This document shows positions 25,199 through 34,809 of a stretch of DNA of 64,000 nt, one piece after another; position 1 is the first letter of the stretch, and each line of letters starts with the position of its first letter. The stretch is taken from positions 2,865,960 through 2,929,959 of the forward strand of contig NZ_KE159646.1 in assembly GCF_000403355.2 (NCBI RefSeq), given 5' to 3'. The stretch comes from Adlercreutzia caecimuris B7. Lineage in GTDB: Bacteria; Actinomycetota; Coriobacteriia; Coriobacteriales; Eggerthellaceae. The notes beneath the pieces were generated by a model, which saw only the letters and a list, made by a program, of their open reading frames with translations, was not told the DNA's origin and did no database searches. The position numbers and the translations under genes are program-made.

Positions 25199-26160
25199 TC
25201 GAGTTCAAGAACGTGTCGGCCTCCTACGACGGGGAGCTCGCGGTGCTGCGCGACGTGAGCTTCACGGTGGGCGACGGCGACTTCGTGGCCTTCGTGGGCA
25301 CCAACGGCGCGGGGAAGTCGACCACCATGCGCCTGGCCAACGGGCTTCTGAAACCCACGGCTGGCGAGGTGCTCGTGGACGGCGTGCCCACTACCGCTCT
25401 GAAGACGAGCGAGCTGGCGCGGCGCATCGGCTTCCTCTTCCAGAATCCCGACCGGCAGATCTGCTGCAACACCGTGCGCGAGGAGCTGCTCTTCGGCTTC
25501 AAAGCGCTCGGCGAGGAAGGACCGGCGGCCGAGGAGCGGGTGGACGCGATCATCGAGCGCTTCGGCTTCGACGCCGACGCCGAGCCCTATCTGCTGAACC
25601 GGGGCACGCGCCAGCTTCTGGCACTCGCCTCCATCATCGTGCTCGCGCCGCCCACCATTATTCTGGACGAGCCCACCACCGGCCTCGACTTCCGCGAGTG
25701 CGTGAAGGTGATGGACGTGGTGCGCGAGCTGAACGAGGGCGGCACGACTGTCATCACGGTGTGCCACGACATGGAAGTGGTGGGGGATTTCGCCCGCCGG
25801 GTGATCGCCATGACCGGCGGGCGGGTAGTGGCCGATGGCGCCACCTTCGACGTGCTGCGCGACGGGCGCGTGCTGAAGGAGGCCCACATCCTGCCGCCCC
25901 AGGTGACCGAGGTGTCCATGATTCTCGGGCGCGACGAGGGGTGCCCCGAGGCCATCGCCCAGGCCGATACGGTGCCCCAGATGGTGGCCGCCATCGCCCA
26001 GGAGCTGCAGCTCGAGGGCCGGGCTGCAGCCGAGGCCGCAGCTCTGGCCAACGACGTGGCGGCGGCTCTCTCTGCCGAGACGGTGGCCAGTGCCGCGGCT
26101 GTGGTGGAGGCGAAGGCGATGCTCGGAGATGCCGGTGCGGACGGGGAAGGGGGCCGATAA
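25195..26160 (+). CDS. ecfA: ECF transporter ATPase, second, with altered signature
   Basis: The 321-residue ATPase has Walker A GTNGAGKST, Walker B TIILDEP and H-loop CHD. The ABC signature is LNRGTRQLL instead of LSGGQ, so one of the two composite ATP sites may be weak, as known in asymmetric ABC pairs. A C-terminal extension of about 60 residues is Ala/Glu-rich. The stop codon TAA overlaps the next ATG by one base. Confidence 0.88.
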   Translation: MIEFKNVSASYDGELAVLRDVSFTVGDGDFVAFVGTNGAGKSTTMRLANGLLKPTAGEVLVDGVPTTALKTSELARRIGFLFQNPDRQICCNTVREELLFGFKALGEEGPAAEERVDAIIERFGFDADAEPYLLNRGTRQLLALASIIVLAPPTIILDEPTTGLDFRECVKVMDVVRELNEGGTTVITVCHDMEVVGDFARRVIAMTGGRVVADGATFDVLRDGRVLKEAHILPPQVTEVSMILGRDEGCPEAIAQADTVPQMVAAIAQELQLEGRAAAEAAALANDVAAALSAETVASAAAVVEAKAMLGDAGADGEGGR

Positions 26161-26930
26161 TGGCGAAGTTTCTGGAATACGTGCCGGGAAACAGTTTTCT
26201 GCACCGCATGAACCCCTCGGTCAAGCTCATCTGCGCCGTGCTGTTCGCCATCGCCTGCTTTGCGACGAGCAACCTGGCGTTCCTGCTCGTGCTGCTGGTC
26301 GGGGCGCTTGTCTTGGCCGCCTCGTGCGGGCTCGGCCGCGAGACGGCGGGTTTGTGCCGGGCGGTGTTCGCGTTCTCGCTCATCCTGGCGGTGGTCATTC
26401 TGCTCACCACGCCCCACGGCGTGCCGCTTGTGCCGCTGCCCTGGGGCTTCATCGGCACTGGCAGCTTGCTGGCGGCCCTCACGGTGATCGTGCGCCTTAT
26501 GGCCGCGGCCATTCCCTTGTTCCTCGTGTTCTACGTGACGAAGATGAACGACATCACGAACTCGGCGGTGAAGCAGCTGCATGTGCCCTACAAGTACGCC
26601 TTCACCTTCACGAGCACGGTGCACTTCATTCCGGTGTTCATGAACGATATGGCCGGCATCATGGAAGCGCAGACGGCCCGGGGCGTGGAATTCGACGGGT
26701 CGCTCGTGAAGAAGGTGCGGCTCATGATTCCGCTGTGCGTGCCGCTGCTCGTGAGCTCGGTGCGCAAGACGAACTCGGCCGCCATCGCCGCCGAGGTGCG
26801 CGGCTTCAACCTGCGCACCCGCGAGAGCGGCTACAAGGACTACCCGCTGGGTGCCGGAGACTGGGGTGCGCTGGCCGTATGCGTGCTCGTGCTGGCAGCG
26901 GCCATCGCGCTGGCGGCACTCGGGCTCTAG
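26160..26930 (+). CDS. ecfT: ECF transporter membrane coupling protein EcfT
   Basis: The 256-residue protein has five to six helices and the two short coupling-helix motifs of EcfT: QTARG (in MEAQTARGVEF) and AEVRG (in AAIAAEVRGFN). It joins the two ATPases to the S component. It is the last gene of the tryptophan importer operon and converges with the next, minus-strand, operon with a four-base overlap. Confidence 0.9.
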   Translation: MAKFLEYVPGNSFLHRMNPSVKLICAVLFAIACFATSNLAFLLVLLVGALVLAASCGLGRETAGLCRAVFAFSLILAVVILLTTPHGVPLVPLPWGFIGTGSLLAALTVIVRLMAAAIPLFLVFYVTKMNDITNSAVKQLHVPYKYAFTFTSTVHFIPVFMNDMAGIMEAQTARGVEFDGSLVKKVRLMIPLCVPLLVSSVRKTNSAAIAAEVRGFNLRTRESGYKDYPLGAGDWGALAVCVLVLAAAIALAALGL

Positions 26931-27250
26931 CGCAACGAGAAGTACTTGCTGAGCTTCACGCTGAGGGGGCCTTGGGTGAGCAGGAGCTTGGCGATGACGA
27001 GCAGCACAATGCCGGCGCCCAGGGCGATGAGCAGCGCCGGCAGCCCGAAGGCGGCCGCGGCGATGGCCGCTGCGGCGACCACAACGACGATGAGTGCGCC
27101 GAGGGCCCGGTGCACCGTGCGCGAGAGGCGGTGCCAGATGGCCACGGGGAAGGGCGAGGGTGTCACCTGCCCGGTAAGCGTGCTTCCGCACAGGGCGCAG
27201 CGGTCCACCTCCCCGGTGTAATCGAGGTGGCAGCGGTCGCAGTGCCTCAT
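26927..27250 (-). CDS. Small zinc-ribbon membrane protein
   Basis: The 107-residue protein starts with MRHCDRCHLDYTGEVDRCALCG, two CxxC pairs forming a zinc ribbon, and has two hydrophobic helices (about 47-90). It is coupled by ATGA to the acyltransferase gene upstream. Its role is unknown; it may recruit or regulate the enzyme pair at the membrane. Confidence 0.65.
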   Translation of the reverse strand: MRHCDRCHLDYTGEVDRCALCGSTLTGQVTPSPFPVAIWHRLSRTVHRALGALIVVVVAAAAIAAAAFGLPALLIALGAGIVLLVIAKLLLTQGPLSVKLSKYFSLR

Positions 27251-28623
27251 GGCCGGTCTCCCTTCGCGCGCTCGCCCAAGCGCCCCTGGTCGCGGGCGGG
27301 GGCGGCCGCCTTGTGCTCCTGCCACGCGGCGCCGATGGCAGCGAGACGCTCTTCCAAGGCCGATTCCCGTAAGGCAGCGTCCACCTGCTCGCCGCTCTTG
27401 TTGAGGTTCGCCTGGCCATGCAAGCCCTCGGCGGCCAGCACGTCTACTAGATGCCGCGTCGCCCGCAGGCTCACGAAGCGGCTGGAGACGCCGATGCACA
27501 AATCGTTTCCGCAGGTGCACAGGATGAAGTTCAGGCCGGCCGGCGAGGTGAGCGCGCTGATGCCCTCCACGTAGGGAGTCACCGCGTCGTCCAGCTGCAC
27601 GCGGCCCAGGCTGGATACGGTGCAGGTTACCTCGCGGGCGGCTCGCCAGGCGGCGAAGTCGAGGGCCGCATCCTTTACGATGAGGGGCACCGCGCGTACG
27701 AGCGGGTTCTTCTCCAGCTTCACCATGCGCATCATGCGGCGCTTGAGCGAGGCTGGCCGGGTGCCCGCGGCCAGCTGCTCCTGCACGCGGGCGGCCACCT
27801 CGGCCAGGGGCTCGTCGGCATCCCCCGGCACGTAGGTGACATAGGCCAGGCCGAAGAAGTTGCGCAGGGTGGTGGAGCCGAAGAGCGCGCGCAGGTCCAC
27901 GGGCACGTCCATGTGGATGGCGCGCTGCCGTTCGGCCCCGTGCATCTCGCGGCGCAGGGCGCAGACGACCGCCGCCACCAGGTAGCTCGTGACGGTGGCA
28001 CCGCAGGCCTTGGCGGCGGCGTGCACGGCGTCGGCGGGATAGTGCAGTTCCAGGTAGGTGGGATCCACGTCGGTCTTCCAGCCTGTCAGGCGGAACACTT
28101 GCGGCTGTGCATCGGCGCCGGCAGCGGCGCGATCGTAGTGGGCCGAGAAACTGTCCTCGGTCTTGGCGGCCTCGGTGCCGGCGTAGGGCGCCCGGTCGAC
28201 GGCAACGTTGTAGCGCGCTTCCACGTAGGCCGCGAGCAGCACCCTCACGAATTCCAAGGTGCCGCGGCCGTCCGAGATGATGTGGGACACTTCCACGTTG
28301 ATACGCCGACGATGGTAGGTGACGCGGAAGAGCACGCTTGCGGGCCCGGTGTGCAGGCTGAAGCACACCGGCAGCGTCTCCGGCTCGACGCGGGGCGGTG
28401 CGGGCGCGGGCACCAGGTAGTGCCAGAACAGGCCGTTTCTCAGGCACACGTTGAAGCCGGGGAAGAGCGCCACAGCCGCATCGAGCGCCTGCTGCAGGGC
28501 GTGGGCATCCACCTCGTCGGCCATGGTGGCGGCGATGCGGAAGACGGTCTGGGTGCCCCCACCGGCCTGGGCGGCGTAGAACTTGCCGACGTTGTCTAGT
28601 CGGTACCAAGCAGGGGCGTCCAT
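27247..28623 (-). CDS. Condensation-domain-like acyltransferase
   Basis: The 458-residue protein resembles the CoA-dependent acyltransferase/condensation superfamily (alcohol acetyltransferase or PapA type). The catalytic motif HxxxDG is His114-x3-Asp118-Gly119 in SHIISDG, with Ser replacing the first of the usual two histidines. A second-half DFGWG-like motif is not clear. It probably transfers an acyl group to an alcohol or lipid acceptor. The hydrolase gene upstream overlaps its start by 28 bases, so they form one operon. Confidence 0.7.
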   Translation of the reverse strand: MDAPAWYRLDNVGKFYAAQAGGGTQTVFRIAATMADEVDAHALQQALDAAVALFPGFNVCLRNGLFWHYLVPAPAPPRVEPETLPVCFSLHTGPASVLFRVTYHRRRINVEVSHIISDGRGTLEFVRVLLAAYVEARYNVAVDRAPYAGTEAAKTEDSFSAHYDRAAAGADAQPQVFRLTGWKTDVDPTYLELHYPADAVHAAAKACGATVTSYLVAAVVCALRREMHGAERQRAIHMDVPVDLRALFGSTTLRNFFGLAYVTYVPGDADEPLAEVAARVQEQLAAGTRPASLKRRMMRMVKLEKNPLVRAVPLIVKDAALDFAAWRAAREVTCTVSSLGRVQLDDAVTPYVEGISALTSPAGLNFILCTCGNDLCIGVSSRFVSLRATRHLVDVLAAEGLHGQANLNKSGEQVDAALRESALEERLAAIGAAWQEHKAAAPARDQGRLGERAKGDRP

Positions 28624-29612
28624 GGGAGCTTGCCTTCGGTGGGAATGGGGTCGTCGTCGAGGAAATGCGCGATGAGCCGGTAGGTGTCGCGCACGAGCGA
28701 GAGCACCGAGGGGTACAGGAAGTAGCCGTGCACGCCGTCGGTCATGCGGAAGCAGGCCACCTCGCTTCCCTCGGCATCGAGCCGGGCCGCGAAGGCCTCG
28801 CCCTCGTCGCGCAGCGGGTCGTACTCGGCGGTGATGACCAGCGTGCGGGGCATGTCGGCCAACGACGTCGCGATGAGCGGCGCGAAACGGGAATCGTGGA
28901 AGTCCTCGGGCGTGCGCAGGTACAGCTCGATGTAGTCCACGATGGCCTGGCGGGTGAGGATGTAGTCCTCGCCGTTCTCGCGCACCGAATCGAACAGGGT
29001 GCTCTCGCTGTGGTCGTTGTAGGTGAGCGGATACAGCAGGATCTGCGTGCGGGGGCGGAACTCGCCGCGCTCGCGGGCCAGAAGGCCCACCCCGGCCGTG
29101 AGGTTGCCGCCGGCCGAGTCGCCCATGAGCACGATGTGCTCGGGATCAGCATCGGGGATGACCTCGCCGGCGAACAGGGCCCGGGCCACGGCGTAGCAGT
29201 CCTCCAGCGGTACGGGGAAGCGGCACTCGGGGCTGCGACGGTAGTCAACGGCGATGACTCGGCGCTCCAGCTTCAGGGCCGTACGCATGCAGGCGTCGCT
29301 GTAGAAGTCCACGTCGCCGTTGGCCCAGCCGCCGCCGTGCATATACAGGATGGTGCCGCGATGATCCTCGTTCACGTGGAGCCCCGCCTTCAGCGAGAAG
29401 TCGATGTCGAGCGGGGTGAACACGCGCAGGGGTATCTCGTAGCCGTCGTCGGCGGTGGCAGTGATCTCATCGATGCGGCAGCGCGGATCGGCGATGGTGA
29501 GCTTGCCGGCGGCGTCTTCCACCTTGCGCTGGGCATCCCACGAGGAGGCCACGTCGGGCTGCACGAGCGTGATGGCTTTTATCACGGCCTGGACCACGGG
29601 GTTCATGGGCAT
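28596..29612 (-). CDS. Alpha/beta hydrolase, HSL/acetyl-esterase type
   Basis: The 338-residue hydrolase-3 family esterase has an oxyanion motif HGGG (92-95), nucleophile Ser166 in GDSAG, probable Asp265 in AEYDPLRDE and His295 in DGVHGY. It likely deacylates small esters in the cytoplasm. The ATG at 29612 has AAAGGAG ten bases upstream; a 74-codon in-frame extension lacks support. It is the first gene of a three-gene operon with the acyltransferase and the zinc-ribbon protein, which suggests linked acylation and deacylation. Confidence 0.88.
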   Translation of the reverse strand: MPMNPVVQAVIKAITLVQPDVASSWDAQRKVEDAAGKLTIADPRCRIDEITATADDGYEIPLRVFTPLDIDFSLKAGLHVNEDHRGTILYMHGGGWANGDVDFYSDACMRTALKLERRVIAVDYRRSPECRFPVPLEDCYAVARALFAGEVIPDADPEHIVLMGDSAGGNLTAGVGLLARERGEFRPRTQILLYPLTYNDHSESTLFDSVRENGEDYILTRQAIVDYIELYLRTPEDFHDSRFAPLIATSLADMPRTLVITAEYDPLRDEGEAFAARLDAEGSEVACFRMTDGVHGYFLYPSVLSLVRDTYRLIAHFLDDDPIPTEGKLPWTPLLGTD

Positions 29613-29667
29613 GGCTGCTCCTTTACTCGTTGACGGTGCGTAAATGATGAGGCCCATGCTAAGCGAT

Positions 29668-29700
29668 AAGGCCTTCCGACGGCTACCGCCGGAAGGCCTT
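29668..29700. terminator. Hairpin between divergent genes
   Basis: An 11-bp perfect stem AAGGCCTTCCG/CGGAAGGCCTT with an 11-base loop has no clear T-run on either side. Its role is uncertain because genes diverge here. Confidence 0.35.
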
Positions 29701-30036
29701 GGCATCAAACGGTTAACGGAGCGACACGCGGCCAGCCTTTCGAGTTCACGACGCGTGAATGTGCAGGGCCCGGTATGCGCTGGTGGAGGCCAGCAGAAGA
29801 TCCTGCGGCCTTCTGCCGGCAAACCGATGGGCACAGGCGGGAAAACGGGAGTCTGTGAACATCTTGTGGAGGTCGGTGTGCTGCGGCGATGCGGAGCGCA
29901 AAAGTGCCGCTAGCATAGCCTCCCCACCTTGACGTCGGTGTTTCTCACGCCTCCGACCTCTCAGGTTTCCCGAACGGGGCCTCCGCGGCCGAGCCGTTCG
30001 CACGAGACGAAACCTTGGAAGAGGAAGGAGCGGGAC
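29701..30036. other. Intergenic region before the helicase gene
   Basis: No gene is supported. The helicase frame is open from 29929, but the only good ribosome binding site is AAGGAG at 30025-30030. Confidence 0.35.
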
Positions 30037-32232
30037 GTGACGGTGCCCACTATGCCCCTGCGGGTCAACGACCATCACCAGGCAAACGATATCGAAGAGG
30101 CGGAGCGTGCCCATCTTGCGGCGGTGCTCGGACAGGTGCGCGCCGCCGTGGCGCGGTCCGGGGCCTTGGCGGCGCGCACCGAGGAGAGCCATCGGGAGGC
30201 CGGCGCGCAGCTGGCCGCCTCGCGCGGGGAACTTGCCCCGGAGGAGGCGCACCTGTCGGCCTTCGAGCTGAACCGTCTGGACGCCCAGGCCGCCGTGGCC
30301 GCCCGTTCGCACCGGCGCTTGGAGAAGCTGCTGGCCTCCCCCTACTTCGCGCGGGTGGACTTCCTCGATGGGGATGACGCGGATGGCGGAGCGTCGGGGG
30401 CGAGCGAACAGGGGACCGCCGCGGACTCCGATGCATCGGCCGGCCCCGACGCGGGCGGCACGGTGTCCGCTGGCGGCGCCCCCGAGGTGACCTATATCGG
30501 GCGATTCGCCTTCACCTGGGAGAACAAGGCCGTCGTATCCGATTGGCGCAGCCCGGTGGCGGCGCTGTTCTACGATTTCGAGCCGGGCCCCGTGGCCTTT
30601 CAGGCGCCGGCGGGCGAGCGGCGCGGAACCCTGGTGCGCAAGCGGCAAGTCGCCGTGGAGGAGGGGCGGCTCGTCTACGCCGTCGATTCCTCGTCGAGCG
30701 TGCGCGACGAGGTGCTGGCCCAGGCGCTTTCCCGCTCGTCGGATGCGAAGATGCACGACATCGTGGCCTCCATCCAGCGCGAGCAGAACGCCGTTATCCG
30801 CGACGAGGCGCCGGGCACGCTCGTCATCCAGGGGGTGGCGGGCTCCGGCAAGACCTCCATCGCCCTGCACCGGGTGGCCTATCTGCTCTACCGCCAGAAG
30901 GAGCGGCTCTCCTCGCAGTCGGTGGCCATCCTGTCGCCGAGCCGGGTGTTCTCCGACTACATCTCGGGCGTGCTCCCGGAGCTCGGCGAGGAGCCGGTGC
31001 GCTCGTGGAGCCTGCACGAGCTGGCGAGCCTGCTTCTGGAGGGCATCGCGAAGGTGGCGCCTGCCCGCTCGTTCGCCGACGAGGCCGACGCCGTTCGCGC
31101 CGAGCGCGCCCAGGTGAAGGGCACCGAAAAGTTCGCGCAATCGCTCGCTGCGTGGCTCGACGGACAGCTGGCTGCGGGCGGGGCGCTGTTCGAGCCGCAC
31201 GACCTGCCCGTCGGCGGGGATGTGGCCGAGGCCGCCTGGCTTGCCGAGCGCTTCTCGGCCTACGCGCCCGTGCCCTTCGAGGAGCGGCTCGACCTCGTAG
31301 CGGGCGACGCCCTGGAGCTCGCCCATGGCAAGACCTTCGGCCGCTACGCCCACGCGATGCCGACCCGCCGCGAGCTGCGGTCGCGCCTGCTGCGCATGAT
31401 GCGCGCGAAGAACCCGCTTGCCCTGTACCGGCGCTTTCTGGCCGATACGGGCCGAAGCGCGCTTCTCAAGATGGCGGCGAAGGGCACGGTGGAATGGGAG
31501 GATGCCTTCCCGCTCGTGCTATGCGCCTGGGCCTTCCGGGGCTCCGACGGCTTTGCCGCCGCCGCGCCAGTGCGCCACCTGGTGATCGACGAGATGCAGG
31601 ATCTGTCGCCAGCGGCCCACGAGGCCGTCTCGCGGCTTTTCCGCTGCGACAAGACGCTGCTGGGCGACGCGAACCAGCTCGTGGACGGTCGCGTTGCCGC
31701 CCCTCCCGAGACGGTGGCGGCCCATTACCCCGGCGCCCGCGTGGTGCGTCTCATGACGAGCTACCGTTCCACCTTCGAGATTACCGAGCTGGCGCGGCGC
31801 GTGCTGCCCGTGGGCGGCTTGGTGGCGGTCGAGCGCCACGGCGATGAGCCCCGCTTCGTGCGCTGCGGGGACACCGCGGGCGTGCTGGGGGCGGTAGATG
31901 CGGCGGTGGGGCGGTGGCGTGCGGCCGGGCGGCGCACGCTGGGCATCATCGCGAAGTCCGACTTTCTCGCCGCCCGCTACGCCGAGCTCATCGGCCGCGT
32001 CCACGAGGTCGCCCTGATCACCGACGAGACCGACACGTACCCGGGCGGCATCGTGGTCACCTCGGTGCGCCTGGCGAAGGGCCTGGAATTCGACGAGGCG
32101 GTGCTGCTGGACGCCGACGGCCGCCAGTACGCCACCGAGGCCGACCGCCACCTCTTGTACGTGGCCGTCACTCGCGCCATGCACGGGCTGACCATCCTCT
32201 ACCGCGACGAGCCGAGCCCGTTTCTGCGTTGA
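30037..32232 (+). CDS. helD: HelD-like superfamily 1 helicase
   Basis: The 731-residue protein has the UvrD/HelD layout: a coiled-coil N-terminal part, Walker A GVAGSGKTSIAL (about 266-277), the Walker B-like motif VIDEMQDLS, and C-terminal GIVVTSVRLAKGLEFDEAVL and LYVAVTRAM motifs. HelD proteins bind RNA polymerase and help to recycle it, also aiding rifampicin resistance in some Actinobacteria. An acidic, Gly/Ala-rich insert lies at about 112-150. The GTG at 30037 follows AAGGAG; the next in-frame ATG is 15 bases later. Confidence 0.85.
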   Translation: MTVPTMPLRVNDHHQANDIEEAERAHLAAVLGQVRAAVARSGALAARTEESHREAGAQLAASRGELAPEEAHLSAFELNRLDAQAAVAARSHRRLEKLLASPYFARVDFLDGDDADGGASGASEQGTAADSDASAGPDAGGTVSAGGAPEVTYIGRFAFTWENKAVVSDWRSPVAALFYDFEPGPVAFQAPAGERRGTLVRKRQVAVEEGRLVYAVDSSSSVRDEVLAQALSRSSDAKMHDIVASIQREQNAVIRDEAPGTLVIQGVAGSGKTSIALHRVAYLLYRQKERLSSQSVAILSPSRVFSDYISGVLPELGEEPVRSWSLHELASLLLEGIAKVAPARSFADEADAVRAERAQVKGTEKFAQSLAAWLDGQLAAGGALFEPHDLPVGGDVAEAAWLAERFSAYAPVPFEERLDLVAGDALELAHGKTFGRYAHAMPTRRELRSRLLRMMRAKNPLALYRRFLADTGRSALLKMAAKGTVEWEDAFPLVLCAWAFRGSDGFAAAAPVRHLVIDEMQDLSPAAHEAVSRLFRCDKTLLGDANQLVDGRVAAPPETVAAHYPGARVVRLMTSYRSTFEITELARRVLPVGGLVAVERHGDEPRFVRCGDTAGVLGAVDAAVGRWRAAGRRTLGIIAKSDFLAARYAELIGRVHEVALITDETDTYPGGIVVTSVRLAKGLEFDEAVLLDADGRQYATEADRHLLYVAVTRAMHGLTILYRDEPSPFLR

Positions 32233-32246
32233 GGCTCGGGGCCGGC

Positions 32247-32684
32247 CTACCCTCGCTGCTCGCGCTCGGCGCGGTAACGGGCGAGGGCCGCGTCGAAGCT
32301 GCCGACGGTACGACGGTAGTAGACGGTGTAGCCGGCGGTGATGGCGGCGAGCGTGATCAGGTAGATGACGACGAAGGTGACCCAGGCACCGGCGTTGTCC
32401 GCCGGGAACCAGCCGCCGAGGGCCGCGCAGAGCGCCAGGGCGGGCAGGGCCGTCAGGCCGTAGCCGGCGATGCGCGCGGGGTAGCTCGGCCGGGCGAACA
32501 CGGTCTCGGTGAACCACAGGACTTGCAGTGCGACGAGCAGCAGGCAGGCGGCCAGGAGCGAGAGCGTGATGACGATGCCCTCCACGGGGCCGGCGAAGAC
32601 GAGGCCGAGCGCGCACCACAGGGCCATGGCGGCGGTGAAGGCGACGCAGACGCGGACGAGGGCGCTTTTCAGGATGCGGTTCAT
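32247..32684 (-). CDS. DUF3021-like membrane protein
   Basis: The 145-residue protein has four hydrophobic helices, the length and pattern of DUF3021. It lies 65 bases after a LytTR regulator gene on the same strand, the usual arrangement for this pair, in which the membrane protein is thought to control the regulator. Function is unknown. Confidence 0.7.
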   Translation of the reverse strand: MNRILKSALVRVCVAFTAAMALWCALGLVFAGPVEGIVITLSLLAACLLLVALQVLWFTETVFARPSYPARIAGYGLTALPALALCAALGGWFPADNAGAWVTFVVIYLITLAAITAGYTVYYRRTVGSFDAALARYRAEREQRG

Positions 32685-32749
32685 AGGGCTTCCTTTCCTT
32701 GGGTGGGCGGGGTTCGAGAGGCTGGGTGCGGCGGCTGCCGGTCGACCGG

Positions 32750-33187
32750 CTACAGGCCGATCTTGCGCTTGATGGCGGGCGCGTACTGGCGGGAGGCGAT
32801 GAGATGCTCGCCGTTTTCCAGAATGAGCTCGATCCGGGCGTTGGGGTAGGGGCGCAGGCCCCGCACCGCGTCGAAATTCACGAGCAGGGACTTCGACGCC
32901 CGAACGAACTCGCTGCCGGCCAGCTCCGCTTCCAGCTCGTAAAGTCGCAGCGGGCTTTCCAGCACGCGGTCGCGCCCATAGAGGAAAGACCTCCCGTCCA
33001 CCGATTCCGCGTAGAGCACCTGGGCGGGCTCCAGGATGAACGTGCCCTGCTCGTTGGCGCCGAGCAGACGCCGCTCGGCGGCGTTCGCCGCGGCCACGAT
33101 GGCCTCTACGCGCCGGTCGATGGAGGGGCAGCGGATGTCCACCTCGATATCGGGCAGGCCGGGGTGCTCTTCAACGGTCAGTTTCAT
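32750..33187 (-). CDS. LytTR-domain DNA-binding regulator
   Basis: The 145-residue single-domain regulator has a short N-terminal part and then a LytTR domain (about 50-145; VLYAESVDGRSFLYG, then FVRASKSLLVNFDAVRGLRPYPNARIELILENGEHLIASR). It lacks a response-regulator receiver domain. It is paired with the DUF3021-like gene, and such pairs regulate their own operon and nearby transport genes. Confidence 0.85.
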   Translation of the reverse strand: MKLTVEEHPGLPDIEVDIRCPSIDRRVEAIVAAANAAERRLLGANEQGTFILEPAQVLYAESVDGRSFLYGRDRVLESPLRLYELEAELAGSEFVRASKSLLVNFDAVRGLRPYPNARIELILENGEHLIASRQYAPAIKRKIGL

Positions 33188-33333
33188 GGGGCTTCCTTCG
33201 GTATCGCTCAGACATGGTGTTCGAACGATGCCAGTGTGCCCGCTTCACGGCACCGGCGCAAGGCCTGTGGGCCTCAGTTGCACGGGGCGGCCGCTATGTT
33301 GCAAGAGGCAGTGGCTGAGGGGAAGCGCGCGGG

Positions 33334-34728
33334 TTACTCGGCGAGAACGGAGGGGTGTTCGGCGCCCACGGCGGCAGGGCCCGCGTTTCGGTCTGCCGTG
33401 CGGACATCGCTCGGCGCGGCGGCGCTCCCGTCCTCTTCGGCAAGGTCGCGCAGGGTGTGGGTGGTAAGCGCCCAGATTGTGGCCACGCCCCAGCAGACGG
33501 CGAGGGCGAGCGCCGCTGCGCCTGCGCCCCACGCTTCCACGATCAGCGAGGTGGCGAACACGGCCACCGGCGCCGCGGCCAAGGTGAGCGAGTTCTGGGT
33601 GCCCAGGGCGCTGCCGCGGTTGCCCTCGGGAATGCGGTCGAAGATGTAGAAGCCGAGCAAGGCCGACAGGGGACCGGCGAACAGCCCGAGCAGCAGCGCG
33701 CCGGCCAGCAGCAAAGGGAAGGAGGGCAGCAGCCCCAAGGCCAGCACGCCGACGGCCATGCCGGCGAGCGAGATGATGAACCAGGTGCGGCGGCGCAGCT
33801 TAGAGGCGAGCGCCGCGTAGGCCAGCGAGCTTACCAGCATGCCCGCCGACATGGCCGACAGCACGTAGCCCAGCAGTTCGGGCGTGCCGGCGGCGGTGAA
33901 GTGCACGGGCAGCACGAGGCCCTGCAGCGACCCCAGGATCATGACGATGCCGAAGCTTACGAGCATGCAGGAGCGCAGAAGCTCGTCGCGCACGAACAGC
34001 ACGGCGACCCCCGACTTCAGCGAAGCCCAGGCCTCGGCGACAAGGCCGGGGCCCGCGGTAGCGGTGGCGATGGCGGCTGCCGAGCCGGCCAGGGCGCGCT
34101 CGTTGCCGGTACGGCCGACGGTTCGGGGCAGCGTGAGCGTGACGAGGGCCGCCCCCGCTGACATGACGGCGGTGAACCACAGGGCGTTCACCGCTCCGGC
34201 CGCGCCCATGAGGAAGGCGGCCAGGGCGGGCCCGACGATGACCACGAGGGAATCGAGGGACTGGGTCAGCCCCATGAACTTCTGCAGGCTGCGCCCGTCG
34301 CGCTCGCATACGGCGGGGGCCAGCGCGTCGCGGGCCGTCATGCCGGGAATGTCGCCGACGGCTCCCAGAAGGCCGAGGGCCACAAACCAGCCGAAGGACA
34401 ATCCCCAGATCATGTCCACGACAGGCAGCAGGGCCACGCTGGCCGCCGACAGCATGTCGGAGACGATGGACACGTTGCGGCGGTTGAAGCGGTCGATGAG
34501 CGCGCCGCCGACAAGCCCGATGAGGAACTGGGGCGCCGCGCAGATGAGCGCCAGGGTGCCCGCGGCCAGGGCGTCGCCGGTGGTGGCGAGCAGCACGAGC
34601 GGCAGCACGACGCCGGCCACCGAGTTGCCGAGCAGGGAAAGCGCGCAGGAGAGCAGGTAGCGCGGAGCGACCTTGCGAGGACGATGGGGCGGGCGGGGCG
34701 TGCGGGCCTGAGGGGCGGCAAGGGACAT
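33334..34728 (-). CDS. MFS exporter
   Basis: The 464-residue protein has twelve hydrophobic helices and MFS loops (GALIDRFNRRNVSIVSD between helices 2 and 3). It resembles drug or macrolide exporters of the enterobactin/MefA group; the substrate is unknown. The ATG at 34728 is preceded by AAAGG. The MerR gene lies upstream on the same strand with a terminator between, so expression may be linked through activation rather than read-through. Confidence 0.85.
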   Translation of the reverse strand: MSLAAPQARTPRPPHRPRKVAPRYLLSCALSLLGNSVAGVVLPLVLLATTGDALAAGTLALICAAPQFLIGLVGGALIDRFNRRNVSIVSDMLSAASVALLPVVDMIWGLSFGWFVALGLLGAVGDIPGMTARDALAPAVCERDGRSLQKFMGLTQSLDSLVVIVGPALAAFLMGAAGAVNALWFTAVMSAGAALVTLTLPRTVGRTGNERALAGSAAAIATATAGPGLVAEAWASLKSGVAVLFVRDELLRSCMLVSFGIVMILGSLQGLVLPVHFTAAGTPELLGYVLSAMSAGMLVSSLAYAALASKLRRRTWFIISLAGMAVGVLALGLLPSFPLLLAGALLLGLFAGPLSALLGFYIFDRIPEGNRGSALGTQNSLTLAAAPVAVFATSLIVEAWGAGAAALALAVCWGVATIWALTTHTLRDLAEEDGSAAAPSDVRTADRNAGPAAVGAEHPSVLAE

Positions 34729-34809
34729 GGGGGGCCTTTCTCGAAAGTGCGGAACTTCGGGAAGGCAGTTAAAACTATGACGTTGCGTCGGGGTCAAGGG
34801 GGGCGGGAA

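Noticed and set aside
25587-27419. 610-codon open frame on the minus strand opposite the ECF genes
   Set aside because: It is a GC-driven shadow of the well-supported ecfA and ecfT genes, with His/Arg/Gln-rich low-complexity translation and no family features.
29929-30036. Extended N-terminus of the HelD-like protein
   Set aside because: The 36 extra codons lack a ribosome binding site, whereas GTG 30037 has AAGGAG at good distance.
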